Below, piece after piece: positions 18,669 through 26,494 of a stretch of 64,000 nt of DNA (the first letter of the stretch is position 1; every line of letters begins with the position of its first letter). The notes beneath the pieces are model-generated. The model did not search any database. It was given only the letters and a program-made list of their open reading frames with translations, and was not told the origin of the DNA. The DNA is from Nonomuraea basaltis (GTDB lineage Bacteria > Actinomycetota > Actinomycetes > Streptosporangiales > Streptosporangiaceae), in contig NZ_VCJS01000006.1 of assembly GCF_005893125.1 (NCBI RefSeq), positions 81,744 to 145,743 on the forward strand. The letters run 5' to 3'. Both the position numbers and the translations under genes were made by a program.

Positions 18669-19109
18669 GTAGGACATCACACCGGATTCCCGGGCGGCCG
18701 CCGCGGCCAGCAGTCGCTGGTAGGCATGGCTCGCCAGCAGCCCCTTGGCCTCCTCGACGGTGAAGAACCCGTAGTCGTCCAGCTCCTCGGCCTGCAGCGT
18801 GATCGGCGTGTCGGAGGCGATCTCGCCGCAGTCGAACACGAAGTTGACCAGCGGGTACGGCACATTCGGCAGCCCGTCGACCCACGCCACGGTCAGCAGC
18901 GGGCCGACCTCGACCTCGAGCCCGACCTCCTCCGCGACCTCCCTGGCGCACGCCTGCGCGGGATGCTCGCCCGCGTCGACGATGCCGCCGGGGAACGACC
19001 AGTGCTCGCGATAATTGGGATCCACCAGCAGGACCCGGCCCCGCTCGTCCGTGATGTACGCCGCCGCTCCCGTGATGACCCGGTTGACCGTGGTCCAGAA
19101 ATCGCTCAC
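18633..19109 (-). CDS. NUDIX hydrolase
   Basis: The 158-residue protein has a full NUDIX box, GIVDAGEHPAQACAREVAEEVGL in sense, seen here as the segments GIVDAGEHPAQ and REVAEEVGL, preceded by the WSFPGG strand. It hydrolyses a nucleoside diphosphate linked to another group; the substrate is not predictable. The GTG at 19109 gives the normal family start (SDFWTTVNRVITGAAAYI). The 3' end overlaps the sensor kinase gene by 36 bases tail to tail. It is downstream of the metallo-beta-lactamase-fold gene's start region only in space; the gap of 132 bases may carry its promoter. Confidence 0.88.
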   Translation of the reverse strand: MSDFWTTVNRVITGAAAYITDERGRVLLVDPNYREHWSFPGGIVDAGEHPAQACAREVAEEVGLEVEVGPLLTVAWVDGLPNVPYPLVNFVFDCGEIASDTPITLQAEELDDYGFFTVEEAKGLLASHAYQRLLAAAAARESGVMSYLPPAQDRLVGK

Positions 19110-19241
19110 ACAGGCACTATGGCAGAACCTGGAGCAGCGCCTGGCTCTCCGCCCTGGCCGGCTCTCCGAGTCGCTGCGGCTCCTGGCCTGCGCCGTCGAG
19201 CACGTACTCCACGACACGTTCCGAGCCGGTTGCCTGACTGC

Positions 19242-19982
19242 TCAAAGACGCAGAAAAGGCTCGCTGAAGTGGGCGGTGGCGAGGATCGCGCCCTCGGCTC
19301 TGAGTGCGCCGAGCACCTCGGCGCGGGTGCGCGCGGCCGCCTCCTGGTCGTCGTCGTAGAGGTAGCGCACGCCCGGGTCCTCGAGCTGGACAGGGTGGAG
19401 CACGAGATCGCCGGTCATGGCCACGTCGCCGGCCCGGACGATCTGGTGGCCCGGGGTGTGCCCGGGCGCGAGGTGCACGTGGACTCCGGGCGCGATCTCG
19501 GCCTGGCCCTCGACGACGTGCAGCTGCCCCTTGATCGGGGTGACGAGCCGGTCGAGCGCCGGGCCCTGGGCGGCGTCCAGCTCGGCCTGCTGCAGCACGT
19601 GGCGCGCGTTCTCGAACGCCGGTCTGCCGTCGGTCACCACGCCGCTCGCGTGGTCGCTGTGCAGGTGGGTGAGGACGACGGTGTCGATCTCGGCGGGCGC
19701 GACCCCCACCGCGGCCAGCTCGCCGGCCAGCGTGCCGGGAACCGGCGCCCAACTGGACGCCGGTGAGTCGGCGCCGCCGATGCCGGTGTCGACCAGGGTC
19801 AGGCGGCCTGCCGCGGTACGCAGCAGATAGCAGTGGAAATGCAGGACCCACGGCTCGTCCCGGAGCCCCGAACCGGGGAACATCTCGGCGAGCGGGCGGC
19901 GGATCGCCGCCCCCATGGGGCCCACGGCGTCGCAGAGGGGTGTCACCTCGACGCCGGACACGGTTATCGGTTGGTGCGGCAC
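19242..19982 (-). CDS. MBL-fold metallo-hydrolase
   Basis: The 246-residue protein has the metallo-beta-lactamase fold signature HLHSDHASG, plus the downstream ligands in APGHTPGHQ and MTGDLVLH. It is cytoplasmic (no signal peptide). The family covers lactonases, thiol-ester hydrolases and others; the pattern is similar to quorum-quenching lactonase-like proteins, but the substrate is open. The ATG at 19982 begins PHQPITVSGVEVTPLCD. A 26-base tandem duplication lies just upstream of it. Confidence 0.87.
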   Translation of the reverse strand: MPHQPITVSGVEVTPLCDAVGPMGAAIRRPLAEMFPGSGLRDEPWVLHFHCYLLRTAAGRLTLVDTGIGGADSPASSWAPVPGTLAGELAAVGVAPAEIDTVVLTHLHSDHASGVVTDGRPAFENARHVLQQAELDAAQGPALDRLVTPIKGQLHVVEGQAEIAPGVHVHLAPGHTPGHQIVRAGDVAMTGDLVLHPVQLEDPGVRYLYDDDQEAAARTRAEVLGALRAEGAILATAHFSEPFLRL

Positions 19983-19991
19983 CCCGTCAGG

Positions 19992-20043
19992 TTACGGGGC
20001 CGAGGCCATGCGGCGGCTTACGGGGCCGAGGCTATGCGGCGAC
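19992..20043. repeat. 26-base tandem duplication
   Basis: Two head-to-tail copies of a 26-base unit beginning TTACGGGGCCGAGG occur at 19992-20017 and 20018-20043 with two mismatches. One mismatch (C to T at 20033) produces the TAG stop of the zinc-ribbon gene in the second copy. The duplication lies between the 3' end of the zinc-ribbon gene and the start of the MBL-fold gene. Confidence 0.85.
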
Positions 20044-20175
20044 GGGCTCGCGCGGAACGTACTCGTTCTCGAGGTCGGCGGCGTAGACGGCGCGGCAGCA
20101 GTGCGCGCACCTGTACATGATCGGGCCTTCGTCGAGCTCGTGGTGGCACCGCGGGCAACGGTTGACGGTCTTCAT
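20032..20175 (-). CDS. 47-residue zinc-ribbon protein
   Basis: This very short gene encodes a protein starting MKTVNRCPRCHHELDEG, with a second Cys pair in MYRCAHCCRAVYAADLE. The two CxxC knuckles 16 residues apart make a classical zinc ribbon. A strong ribosome site (GGGGGAG, 4 bases before the ATG) supports translation. The C-terminus is acidic then neutral (ENEYVPREPVAA) and ends inside the second copy of a tandem duplication. Small zinc ribbons of this type are common in actinomycetes; the function is unknown. The MBL-fold gene lies 49 bases downstream on the same strand. Confidence 0.75.
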   Translation of the reverse strand: MKTVNRCPRCHHELDEGPIMYRCAHCCRAVYAADLENEYVPREPVAA

Positions 20176-20566
20176 GGTGCTCCCCCAAGGAGTTTCTGTC
20201 TGTCCTATGGAACCCTCACCGAGTTGCAGGGGTCCTGCATGCCACTTGACACGATGACGCTGCCGCGATGGGGGCTCTGTGCCCTCCGATACACCGGACT
20301 GCGGTAATTTTCCTCACAGGACGGTGCCGAGAAGAACATTGTCACGCCGGCGTCCCGTGCTTGTGAGCGAAGACACGAGAACCGCCCGGGAATAGTCCAA
20401 GAGGGCTAGGTGTTTGATGGACCAGATGGCGTGGTATCTTGCCACCAGCGTTGAGCTTCAGCTCCGCTGATCTTCATCTAAGCCCAGCCCCTTGTTGAGG
20501 GCCCGGCTTCCTTTCATCACCCGCCGGTCTGTCCTGGCCCGGCGCATCTCCCCCAAGGGGTTCACC
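20176..20566. other. Divergent intergenic region between zinc-ribbon gene and rho
   Basis: These 391 bases hold no gene. TGCAGG-ggt-CCTGCA (20225-20239) is an inverted repeat close to the zinc-ribbon start. A possible rho promoter is TTGATG near 20413 followed, 15 bases later, by TATCTT, which would give a rho leader of about 120 bases. The leader is pyrimidine-rich for its last 60 bases, with AAGGGG as the ribosome site. Long leaders are usual for rho genes because Rho regulates itself; that use here is inferred. Confidence 0.4.
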
Positions 20567-21670
20567 ATGTCTGTGCACACCATTCCTGAACAGCGCACGC
20601 ATGCGCCTGTCCGGCAGGTGAGCGGTCTCCTGGACGTACGCGACAAATCCGCGTTCATCCGGGCCGGTCATCTACCTGGGCCGGGCGACATGCGCGTGCC
20701 TCCCGACAAGATCAGGCAGTTCGACCTGCGGCCCGGCGACCACGTCGTCGCGTCCTTCGCCGGGAACAAGCTCGCCGCCGTGGAGTCGGTCAACGGCTCC
20801 GCGCGGTGGCGTGACCGTCCCCAGTTCGCGGAGCTGACACCCGTACATCCGACCGAGCGGCTCACCATCGAGACCGAGTCGCTCAGCACGCGCGTCATCG
20901 ACCTGTTCGCGCCCATCGGCAAGGGACAGCGCGGCCTCATCGTCGCGCCGCCCAAGGCCGGCAAGACCATGGTCCTCCAGGCGCTGGCCGCCGGAATCAC
21001 CCGCAACCACCCCGAGGTCCATCTCATGGTGGTGCTGGTGGGCGAGCGGCCCGAGGAGGTCACCGAGATGCGCGCCACCATCGAGGGCGAGGTCTTCTCC
21101 TCGACCTTCGACCACCCCGACCGCGACCACGCCGCCGTCGCCGAGCTGGCCATCGAACGGGCCAAGCGGCTCGTCGAGGCCGGACGGGACGTGGTGCTGC
21201 TGCTCGACTCGCTGACCCGGCTGGGGCGGGCGTACAACAACCTGGCGCCGGCCGGCGGGCGCGTGCTCACCGGCGGCATCGACGCCGCCGCCCTCTACCC
21301 GCCCAAGCGCTTCTTCGGCGCCGCCCGCAACGTCGAGGGCGGCGGCTCCCTCACCATCCTCGCCACCGCGCTGGTGGACACCGGGTCGCGGATGGACAAC
21401 AACCTGTACGAGGAGTTCAAGGGCACGGGCAACATGGAGCTGCACCTCACCCGCGAGCTGGCCGAGCGGCGCCTGTTCCCCGCCGTGGACCTGGAGGCCT
21501 CCGGGACGCGGCGCGAGGAGATCCTGCTGCACGCGCAGGAGCGGCAGGTGGTCTGGCGGCTGCGGCGCATGCTCACCGGGCTCGAGAAGCGGCAAGGGCT
21601 CGAGATGCTCGTCGGCAAGCTCCGCTCCACCTCCTCCAACGCCGCCTTCCTCCTCGAAGCGAGCGCCTGA
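20567..21670 (+). CDS. rho: Transcription termination factor Rho, short form
   Basis: The 367-residue protein has the Rho core: an N-terminal RNA-binding region ([15 protein letters not shown]), Walker [10 protein letters not shown], the conserved [10 protein letters not shown], Walker [16 protein letters not shown], and the Q- and R-loop stretches including [19 protein letters not shown]. It is therefore expected to be an active hexameric RNA helicase. Actinobacterial Rho usually carries a large basic/acidic insert or N-terminal extension and exceeds 550 residues; none exists here. The ATG at 20567 has AAGGGG 6 bases upstream. It may be a second copy, since a longer main rho is normally found elsewhere in such genomes (inference). 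Confidence 0.9.
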   Translation: MSVHTIPEQRTHAPVRQVSGLLDVRDKSAFIRAGHLPGPGDMRVPPDKIRQFDLRPGDHVVASFAGNKLAAVESVNGSARWRDRPQFAELTPVHPTERLTIETESLSTRVIDLFAPIGKGQRGLIVAPPKAGKTMVLQALAAGITRNHPEVHLMVVLVGERPEEVTEMRATIEGEVFSSTFDHPDRDHAAVAELAIERAKRLVEAGRDVVLLLDSLTRLGRAYNNLAPAGGRVLTGGIDAAALYPPKRFFGAARNVEGGGSLTILATALVDTGSRMDNNLYEEFKGTGNMELHLTRELAERRLFPAVDLEASGTRREEILLHAQERQVVWRLRRMLTGLEKRQGLEMLVGKLRSTSSNAAFLLEASA

Positions 21671-21730
21671 CTCCCCGCCCGCCCTCCGTGGCCGGACGTC
21701 ACGGCGGCGCTGCCGTGGCCGTGCACGAGA

Positions 21731-22783
21731 ATGGGCCGCATGCTGGCTGACATCGTCGAATACCTCATCTGCCCGGTCTGCCGCGCCGACGTGCGGCTGG
21801 ACGAGCGCACCCTGCGGTGCGCCGGCGGGCACGCGTTCGACGTGGCCAGGCAGGGGTACGTCAGCCTGCTCGTCGGCTCCAGGCCGCCGGGGACGGCCGA
21901 CAGCGCGGCGATGGTGGCCGCGCGGGCCGAGTTCCTCGACGCCGGACACTACGCGCCGCTCGCCGAAGCGGTGGCGGAGGCCGTGCGGGAGCACACGGGT
22001 GCACAGAACGTTCCACTAAAACGTGAGTCCTCTACCGAAACGAATGACGGCGAGGAGTTGAGGGCGTACCGTGGGGCGAGAATGGAGGCCGGTTACGGCG
22101 TGGGGCCAGCTGAAGGTCCTGTGTCTGACCGGGACAACGTCGAGGGTGACCGCGCGGTGGGCAGGATCGTGCCGGTGATCGTCGACGCCGGCGCGGGAAC
22201 CGGGCACTACCTGGCGACCGCGCTCAATGCCGTGAACGATGGCATCGGGATGGCTTTCGATGTGTCGAAGCACGCTGTACGCCGGGCGGCGCGGGTGCAT
22301 CCGAGGGTGGGGGCCTTCGTGGCCGACGTGTGGCGGCCGCTTCCCATCCGGGATGGGGTGGCCGACGTGGTGATCGACGTGTTCGCGCCCAGAAACGGAC
22401 CCGAGTTCAGGAGGATTCTGCGGTCTGACGGCGCCGTCGTGGTCGTCACGCCCGCGAAGACGCATCTGAGCCCGCTGGTCGAGGAGCTGGGACTGCTCTC
22501 CGTCGACGAGGAGAAAGAGCGCAGGGTCGCGCGCAGCATGGAGGGCTTCGCGGAGACCGGGCGGCGCTCGATCGAGTTCGACATGGAGCTGGGCCACGGC
22601 GACATCGTGCAGGTGGTCGGGATGGGCCCGAGCGCGTGGCACACCGACGCGGCCGACCTTGATGAGCGAATCGCGGAATACATCTCCCGGAATGCCATGA
22701 GAAAACGGCATAAAGTAGCGACACACGCGGCGTTTCAACTGTCTATCTTCGAGCCCGCACCCCGATCAAGACCTGTTCCTTGA
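21731..22783 (+). CDS. RlmA-like 23S rRNA (guanine-N1)-methyltransferase
   Basis: The 350-residue protein starts with a zinc knuckle ([17 protein letters not shown] then [17 protein letters not shown]), the mark of the RlmA/TlrB group that methylates guanine in helix 35 of 23S rRNA. The AdoMet-binding motif [11 protein letters not shown] and the later [12 protein letters not shown] follow. TlrB-type relatives give macrolide resistance in producers. Between the zinc part and the AdoMet motif there are about 50 extra, polar residues (around 95-145) with lower GC; this insert is unusual. Two ATGs, 21731 and 21740, could start it. It is 60 bases after rho. Confidence 0.82.
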   Translation: MGRMLADIVEYLICPVCRADVRLDERTLRCAGGHAFDVARQGYVSLLVGSRPPGTADSAAMVAARAEFLDAGHYAPLAEAVAEAVREHTGAQNVPLKRESSTETNDGEELRAYRGARMEAGYGVGPAEGPVSDRDNVEGDRAVGRIVPVIVDAGAGTGHYLATALNAVNDGIGMAFDVSKHAVRRAARVHPRVGAFVADVWRPLPIRDGVADVVIDVFAPRNGPEFRRILRSDGAVVVVTPAKTHLSPLVEELGLLSVDEEKERRVARSMEGFAETGRRSIEFDMELGHGDIVQVVGMGPSAWHTDAADLDERIAEYISRNAMRKRHKVATHAAFQLSIFEPAPRSRPVP

Positions 22784-22927
22784 CGGACCTGTGCGACTGG
22801 TGTTACTGATGGGGCATTTAGTCCGAAATTCCCCCACATTCCCCGGGTATTTCTCCGATACAGGCGCAATACTGGACGGCATCCCGAGCCCGGAGGCGCG
22901 GGACATCAACGGGAGGGGGCGCGCCGG

Positions 22928-24694
22928 ATGAAGGCGGAGGAACGCTGGCAGGCCAGGTTCCGGGCCTCGCGCATGACGCTGCCCTCCTGGGCGCGCCAGG
23001 CTCCGAACCGCTCCATCTACCGCTCCAACGCCACAGGTAAGTGGGACGTCTACGCCTGGGACCGCGTGACGGGCACCACCCGGCAGGTCACCGACCGGCC
23101 CAAGGGCACGGCGCATGCCGCCGTCGACCCGACCGGCCAGTGGATCTACTGGTTCGCCGACACCGGAGGCGACGAGTTCGGCGTGTGGTGGCGCCAGCCG
23201 TTCACCGGCGGCCCCGACGAGCCGGTCGCGCCCGGCCTGCCGCCGGGACAGCCCGGCGGCATCGCACTGTCCACGACCGGCGTCGCGGCGATCAGCCTGG
23301 CCAGCGAGGGGACGTTCCGCATCCACCTCGTACGGGAGGGCGAGCCGTTCCGGCTGCTCTACGAGCACACCGAGGCAGCGTGGGTGGCCGACATGTCCCT
23401 CGACGGCTCCCTTATCGCGATAAATCACGGTGAGTACGGCGATTTCCGTCACCCCGCCCTCCGCGTCGTCCGGCACAACGGCGACACGGTCAGCGAGCTC
23501 TACGACGGCCCCGGCAAGGGCGTGGTCGGGCTCAAGTTCGCGCCCGTCATGGGCGACCGCCGGCTGCTCGCCCTGCACGAGCGCCGCCAGCGCCACGAGC
23601 CCCTGGTCTGGGACCCGGTGACCGGCGAGCAGCGCGAGATCTGGCTGAAGGACTCCGGCGACCTGGCCGCCGAGTGGTACGACGACGGCCGCGGCCTGCT
23701 GATCCTGCGCGACGACCGGGCCCGCAGCTACCTGCATCGTTACGACCTCGCCGGCGGCGGGCTGACCCTCATCGACACGCCGCACGGCGTGATCGACGAG
23801 GCGGCTCCCCGGCCCAGCGGCCACGTCGAGTACTCCTGGTCCAGCGCCTCCCACCCGCCGGTCATCCGCTCCACCAACGGCCAGGTGGTGGTCAACCCCA
23901 GCGGTCCGCCCGCCCCGCCGAGCGTGCCCGTCGAGGACATCGACGTCGAAGGCGAGGGCGGCCGCATCCACGCGCTGGTCTCCAAGCCGGAGATCGGCAC
24001 CGCGCCCTTCCCCGCTGTCTTCCTGCTGCACGGCGGGCCGGCGGACCACGACCGCGACGCCTTCTCCCCCGAGGTCGCGGCCTGGGTGGACGCGGGCTTC
24101 GCAGTGGTGCGGGTCAACTACCGCGGCTCCACCGGCTACGGCTCGGACTGGCGCGACGCGCTGCACGGCGACGTGGGGCACATCGAGCTGGCCGACGTGG
24201 CGGCCGTGCGCCGGTGGGCGGTCGAGCGCGGCATCGCCGACCCCGACCGGTTAGTGCTGGCGGGCTCGGCCTGGGGCGGCTACCTCACGCTGCTCGGCCT
24301 CGGCACCCAGCCGGACCTGTGGGCGTGCGGCATCGCGGCGGTGCCGATCGCCTGCCACCACACGTCGTACGAGGACGAGGCCGAGAGCCTGCGCGCCTAC
24401 CACCGCGCGCTGCTCGGCGGCTCCCCCCGCGAGCAGCCCGAGCGATATGCCGCCAGCTCCCCGATCACCTACGTCGACCAGGTGAAGAGCCCGCTGCTGA
24501 TCCTGGCGGGCGAGAACGACACGCGCTGCCCGCTGCGCCAGATCGAGAAGTACGTGGCCAAGCTCGCCGAGCACGGGCGCGAGCACGAGGTCTACATGTA
24601 CGACGCCATTCGCGGATCCCTGGTGGTGTCCGAACGGATCGCGCAGATAGCTGTCCAGCTCGACTTCTCCAGAAAGCACGTGAATTCGACCTGA
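22928..24694 (+). CDS. S9 (prolyl oligopeptidase) family homologue, apparently inactive
   Basis: The 588-residue protein has the two-part S9 layout: a beta-propeller (about residues 30-330) and an alpha/beta hydrolase domain (about 340-588). The hydrolase hallmarks are LLHGGPADHDRD and VRVNYRGSTGYGSDW. The nucleophile elbow, which in relatives I know reads LAGGSWGGY, is here LAGSAWGGY with Ala448 in the Ser place. The region that normally reads DAGHGS is DAIRGS, with Arg562 in the His place. The Asp (in NDTRCP) remains. Two of three triad residues are thus lost while the frame is intact. It has no signal peptide; GGAGG-like purines precede the ATG. Function may be binding rather than hydrolysis. 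Confidence 0.87.
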   Translation: MKAEERWQARFRASRMTLPSWARQAPNRSIYRSNATGKWDVYAWDRVTGTTRQVTDRPKGTAHAAVDPTGQWIYWFADTGGDEFGVWWRQPFTGGPDEPVAPGLPPGQPGGIALSTTGVAAISLASEGTFRIHLVREGEPFRLLYEHTEAAWVADMSLDGSLIAINHGEYGDFRHPALRVVRHNGDTVSELYDGPGKGVVGLKFAPVMGDRRLLALHERRQRHEPLVWDPVTGEQREIWLKDSGDLAAEWYDDGRGLLILRDDRARSYLHRYDLAGGGLTLIDTPHGVIDEAAPRPSGHVEYSWSSASHPPVIRSTNGQVVVNPSGPPAPPSVPVEDIDVEGEGGRIHALVSKPEIGTAPFPAVFLLHGGPADHDRDAFSPEVAAWVDAGFAVVRVNYRGSTGYGSDWRDALHGDVGHIELADVAAVRRWAVERGIADPDRLVLAGSAWGGYLTLLGLGTQPDLWACGIAAVPIACHHTSYEDEAESLRAYHRALLGGSPREQPERYAASSPITYVDQVKSPLLILAGENDTRCPLRQIEKYVAKLAEHGREHEVYMYDAIRGSLVVSERIAQIAVQLDFSRKHVNST

Positions 24695-24720
24695 CGCTTG
24701 ACAGGTCGTAAGAATTGCCC

Positions 24721-24746
24721 GACCCGGCGGGCTTGACCGTCGGGTC
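24721..24746. terminator. Bidirectional terminator hairpin
   Basis: GACCCGGCGG pairs with CCGTCGGGTC (one G-T pair) around the 6-base loop GCTTGA. It lies between the convergent S9-like and SpoIIE genes, 27 and 84 bases from their stops, and can serve both. Confidence 0.65.
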
Positions 24747-24829
24747 CTCCCCCTGTCACGATCCGCGCACGGTCGGTATACGGGGAGGCACTCATCAAGC
24801 ACCACAGGCCCGCGACCGGCTCGCGGAGG

Positions 24830-26374
24830 CTAGCGGGCGCGCAGGACCACGATGGCGAGGTCGTCCGCGCTCGGCTCGGAGGCGAACTCCGCCGCGCCCC
24901 TGCGGATGCGCTCGGCCACCGCCCTGGCAGACAGCCCGGCGCACTCGGCCAGCAGCTTGGCCAGGCCGCCGTCGTCGTCGAGCAGGCGCCCGCCGGAGCG
25001 CCGCTCGGTAACCCCGTCGGTCACCGCCAGCAACACGTCGCCGTGCTCCAGGTGGATGGTGTCGGCCTCGAACACGACCTCGTGGAAGACGCCGAGCAGC
25101 GACTGCGGGGTGGTCACCGCCTCGACCTTGCCGCTCGGCTTGAGCCGCAGCGCCTCGGGGTGCCCGGCCGACACCATGCGGATCTCCAGGCCGGTCTTCA
25201 CGGGCGAGATGTCGCCGTGCAGCAGCGTGAGGAACCTGGCCCGCTCCCCCTCCTCCAGGATCGCCTGGTTGAGCCGGCCGAGGACGGCGGCGACGCCGTA
25301 CCCCTCACGTGCCAGCAGCCGCAGCGTGTGGCGGGCGAGGCCGGTCACGGCGGCGGCCTCCGGGCCGGTGCCGCAGACGTCGCCGATCGCGAACCGCCAC
25401 GAGTCGTCGCCCGCCTTGAACAGGTCGTAGAAGTCGCCGCCGACCTCGTTGGCCTCGCCCGCGGGCTCGTAGATGACGCCGTAGTCGAGGCCGGGGACCT
25501 CGGGCTCGTTGGGCGGCAGCAGGCTGCGCTGCAGCGCGCGGTTGGCGGCGGCCTGCTGGGCGTAGAGCCTGGCGTTGTCCATGGCCAGCGCGGCGCGCCT
25601 GCCGATGTCCTCGGCGAACTGGATGACCTCGTCGGGAAAGCGGTCGGGCCGACCCAGGCACATCATGCCCAGGCTGCGGCCGCGCGCGGTGAGCGGCACC
25701 GCGAGCACCTGCGAGTCGGCCAGGTGGAGCGCGGAGGTGACCCGCGTGCCGGCGGCGGCCACGTCCATGTCCGCCAGTTGCTCGCGCAGCCCGTCGATCC
25801 TGGCCTCGTCGGCGTGCCACAGATAGACCAGCCGCAGCGGCCCGGCCGCGCCGTCGGAGGTGTAGACCGCGCACCAGGTCGCCAGCCTCGGCACCACCAC
25901 CTGGGCGATGATCGCGGGCACCATGTCGGGGTCGAGAGTGCCCGCGAGCAGGTCACTCGCATCGGCCAGGAACCCCAGCCAATGTGGTCCTCGGGAGCTC
26001 TCCTCCAGCCATTCGGCTGCCACCCTGTCCACGGAGCCAGGTAGCGTGAGCCTTGCCCAGTGGACACGGGAATCACCCGCAAAGGTGACTCCCCACTCTT
26101 CGACGTTCGCGGAAGGAGCTTTTGGATCGCTCTGGGAAACGCTTCGCTGCCGGAATTCCACCTGTACGGCATCCCCGAAATGCTTCCAAATCACCTCAAA
26201 CGGCTCGTCAGCGACTTGCTCGGCCAAATCTCCCGCGACTTGCTCGGCGGTATGGAGCACGCCACCGGTGGCCCACGCGGTCATCACTTCGTGCGTGAAC
26301 CTCATCGCAGCCGTCACAGCGGTCTCACCGGGAGCGAACGTCGCAGCGAGCACCGCATGGGGAGAAGCAGTCAT
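24830..26374 (-). CDS. GAF/SpoIIE (PP2C) serine phosphatase, OsaC-like
   Basis: The protein of about 514 residues has a C-terminal SpoIIE-type PP2C phosphatase domain (RSLLPPNEPEVPGLDYGVIY start, metal-site motifs VGGDFYDLF, GDVCGTGPEAA and VTDGVTE, end SADDLAIVVL). In front is a GAF domain (about residues 140-290), and the first 110 residues look like a worn-down RsbW-type ATPase fold with no clear nucleotide motifs. Such proteins dephosphorylate anti-anti-sigma factors. The gene is divergent from the poly-HAMP kinase, as osaC is from osaAB in Streptomyces, but it is shorter than that multi-domain protein. The ATG at 26374 is preferred; 26419 is possible. Confidence 0.86.
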   Translation of the reverse strand: MTASPHAVLAATFAPGETAVTAAMRFTHEVMTAWATGGVLHTAEQVAGDLAEQVADEPFEVIWKHFGDAVQVEFRQRSVSQSDPKAPSANVEEWGVTFAGDSRVHWARLTLPGSVDRVAAEWLEESSRGPHWLGFLADASDLLAGTLDPDMVPAIIAQVVVPRLATWCAVYTSDGAAGPLRLVYLWHADEARIDGLREQLADMDVAAAGTRVTSALHLADSQVLAVPLTARGRSLGMMCLGRPDRFPDEVIQFAEDIGRRAALAMDNARLYAQQAAANRALQRSLLPPNEPEVPGLDYGVIYEPAGEANEVGGDFYDLFKAGDDSWRFAIGDVCGTGPEAAAVTGLARHTLRLLAREGYGVAAVLGRLNQAILEEGERARFLTLLHGDISPVKTGLEIRMVSAGHPEALRLKPSGKVEAVTTPQSLLGVFHEVVFEADTIHLEHGDVLLAVTDGVTERRSGGRLLDDDGGLAKLLAECAGLSARAVAERIRRGAAEFASEPSADDLAIVVLRAR

Positions 26375-26494
26375 CCCAACGTGCCTACCACACTTCTCAC
26401 TGACTTGGGGTAAATCCAAGGACAGGACTACGAGCTACTCATCGTGACAGACTTGAATCACTCGCCGGAGCCCGCAGCGAGTGAAGGAGGCCCC

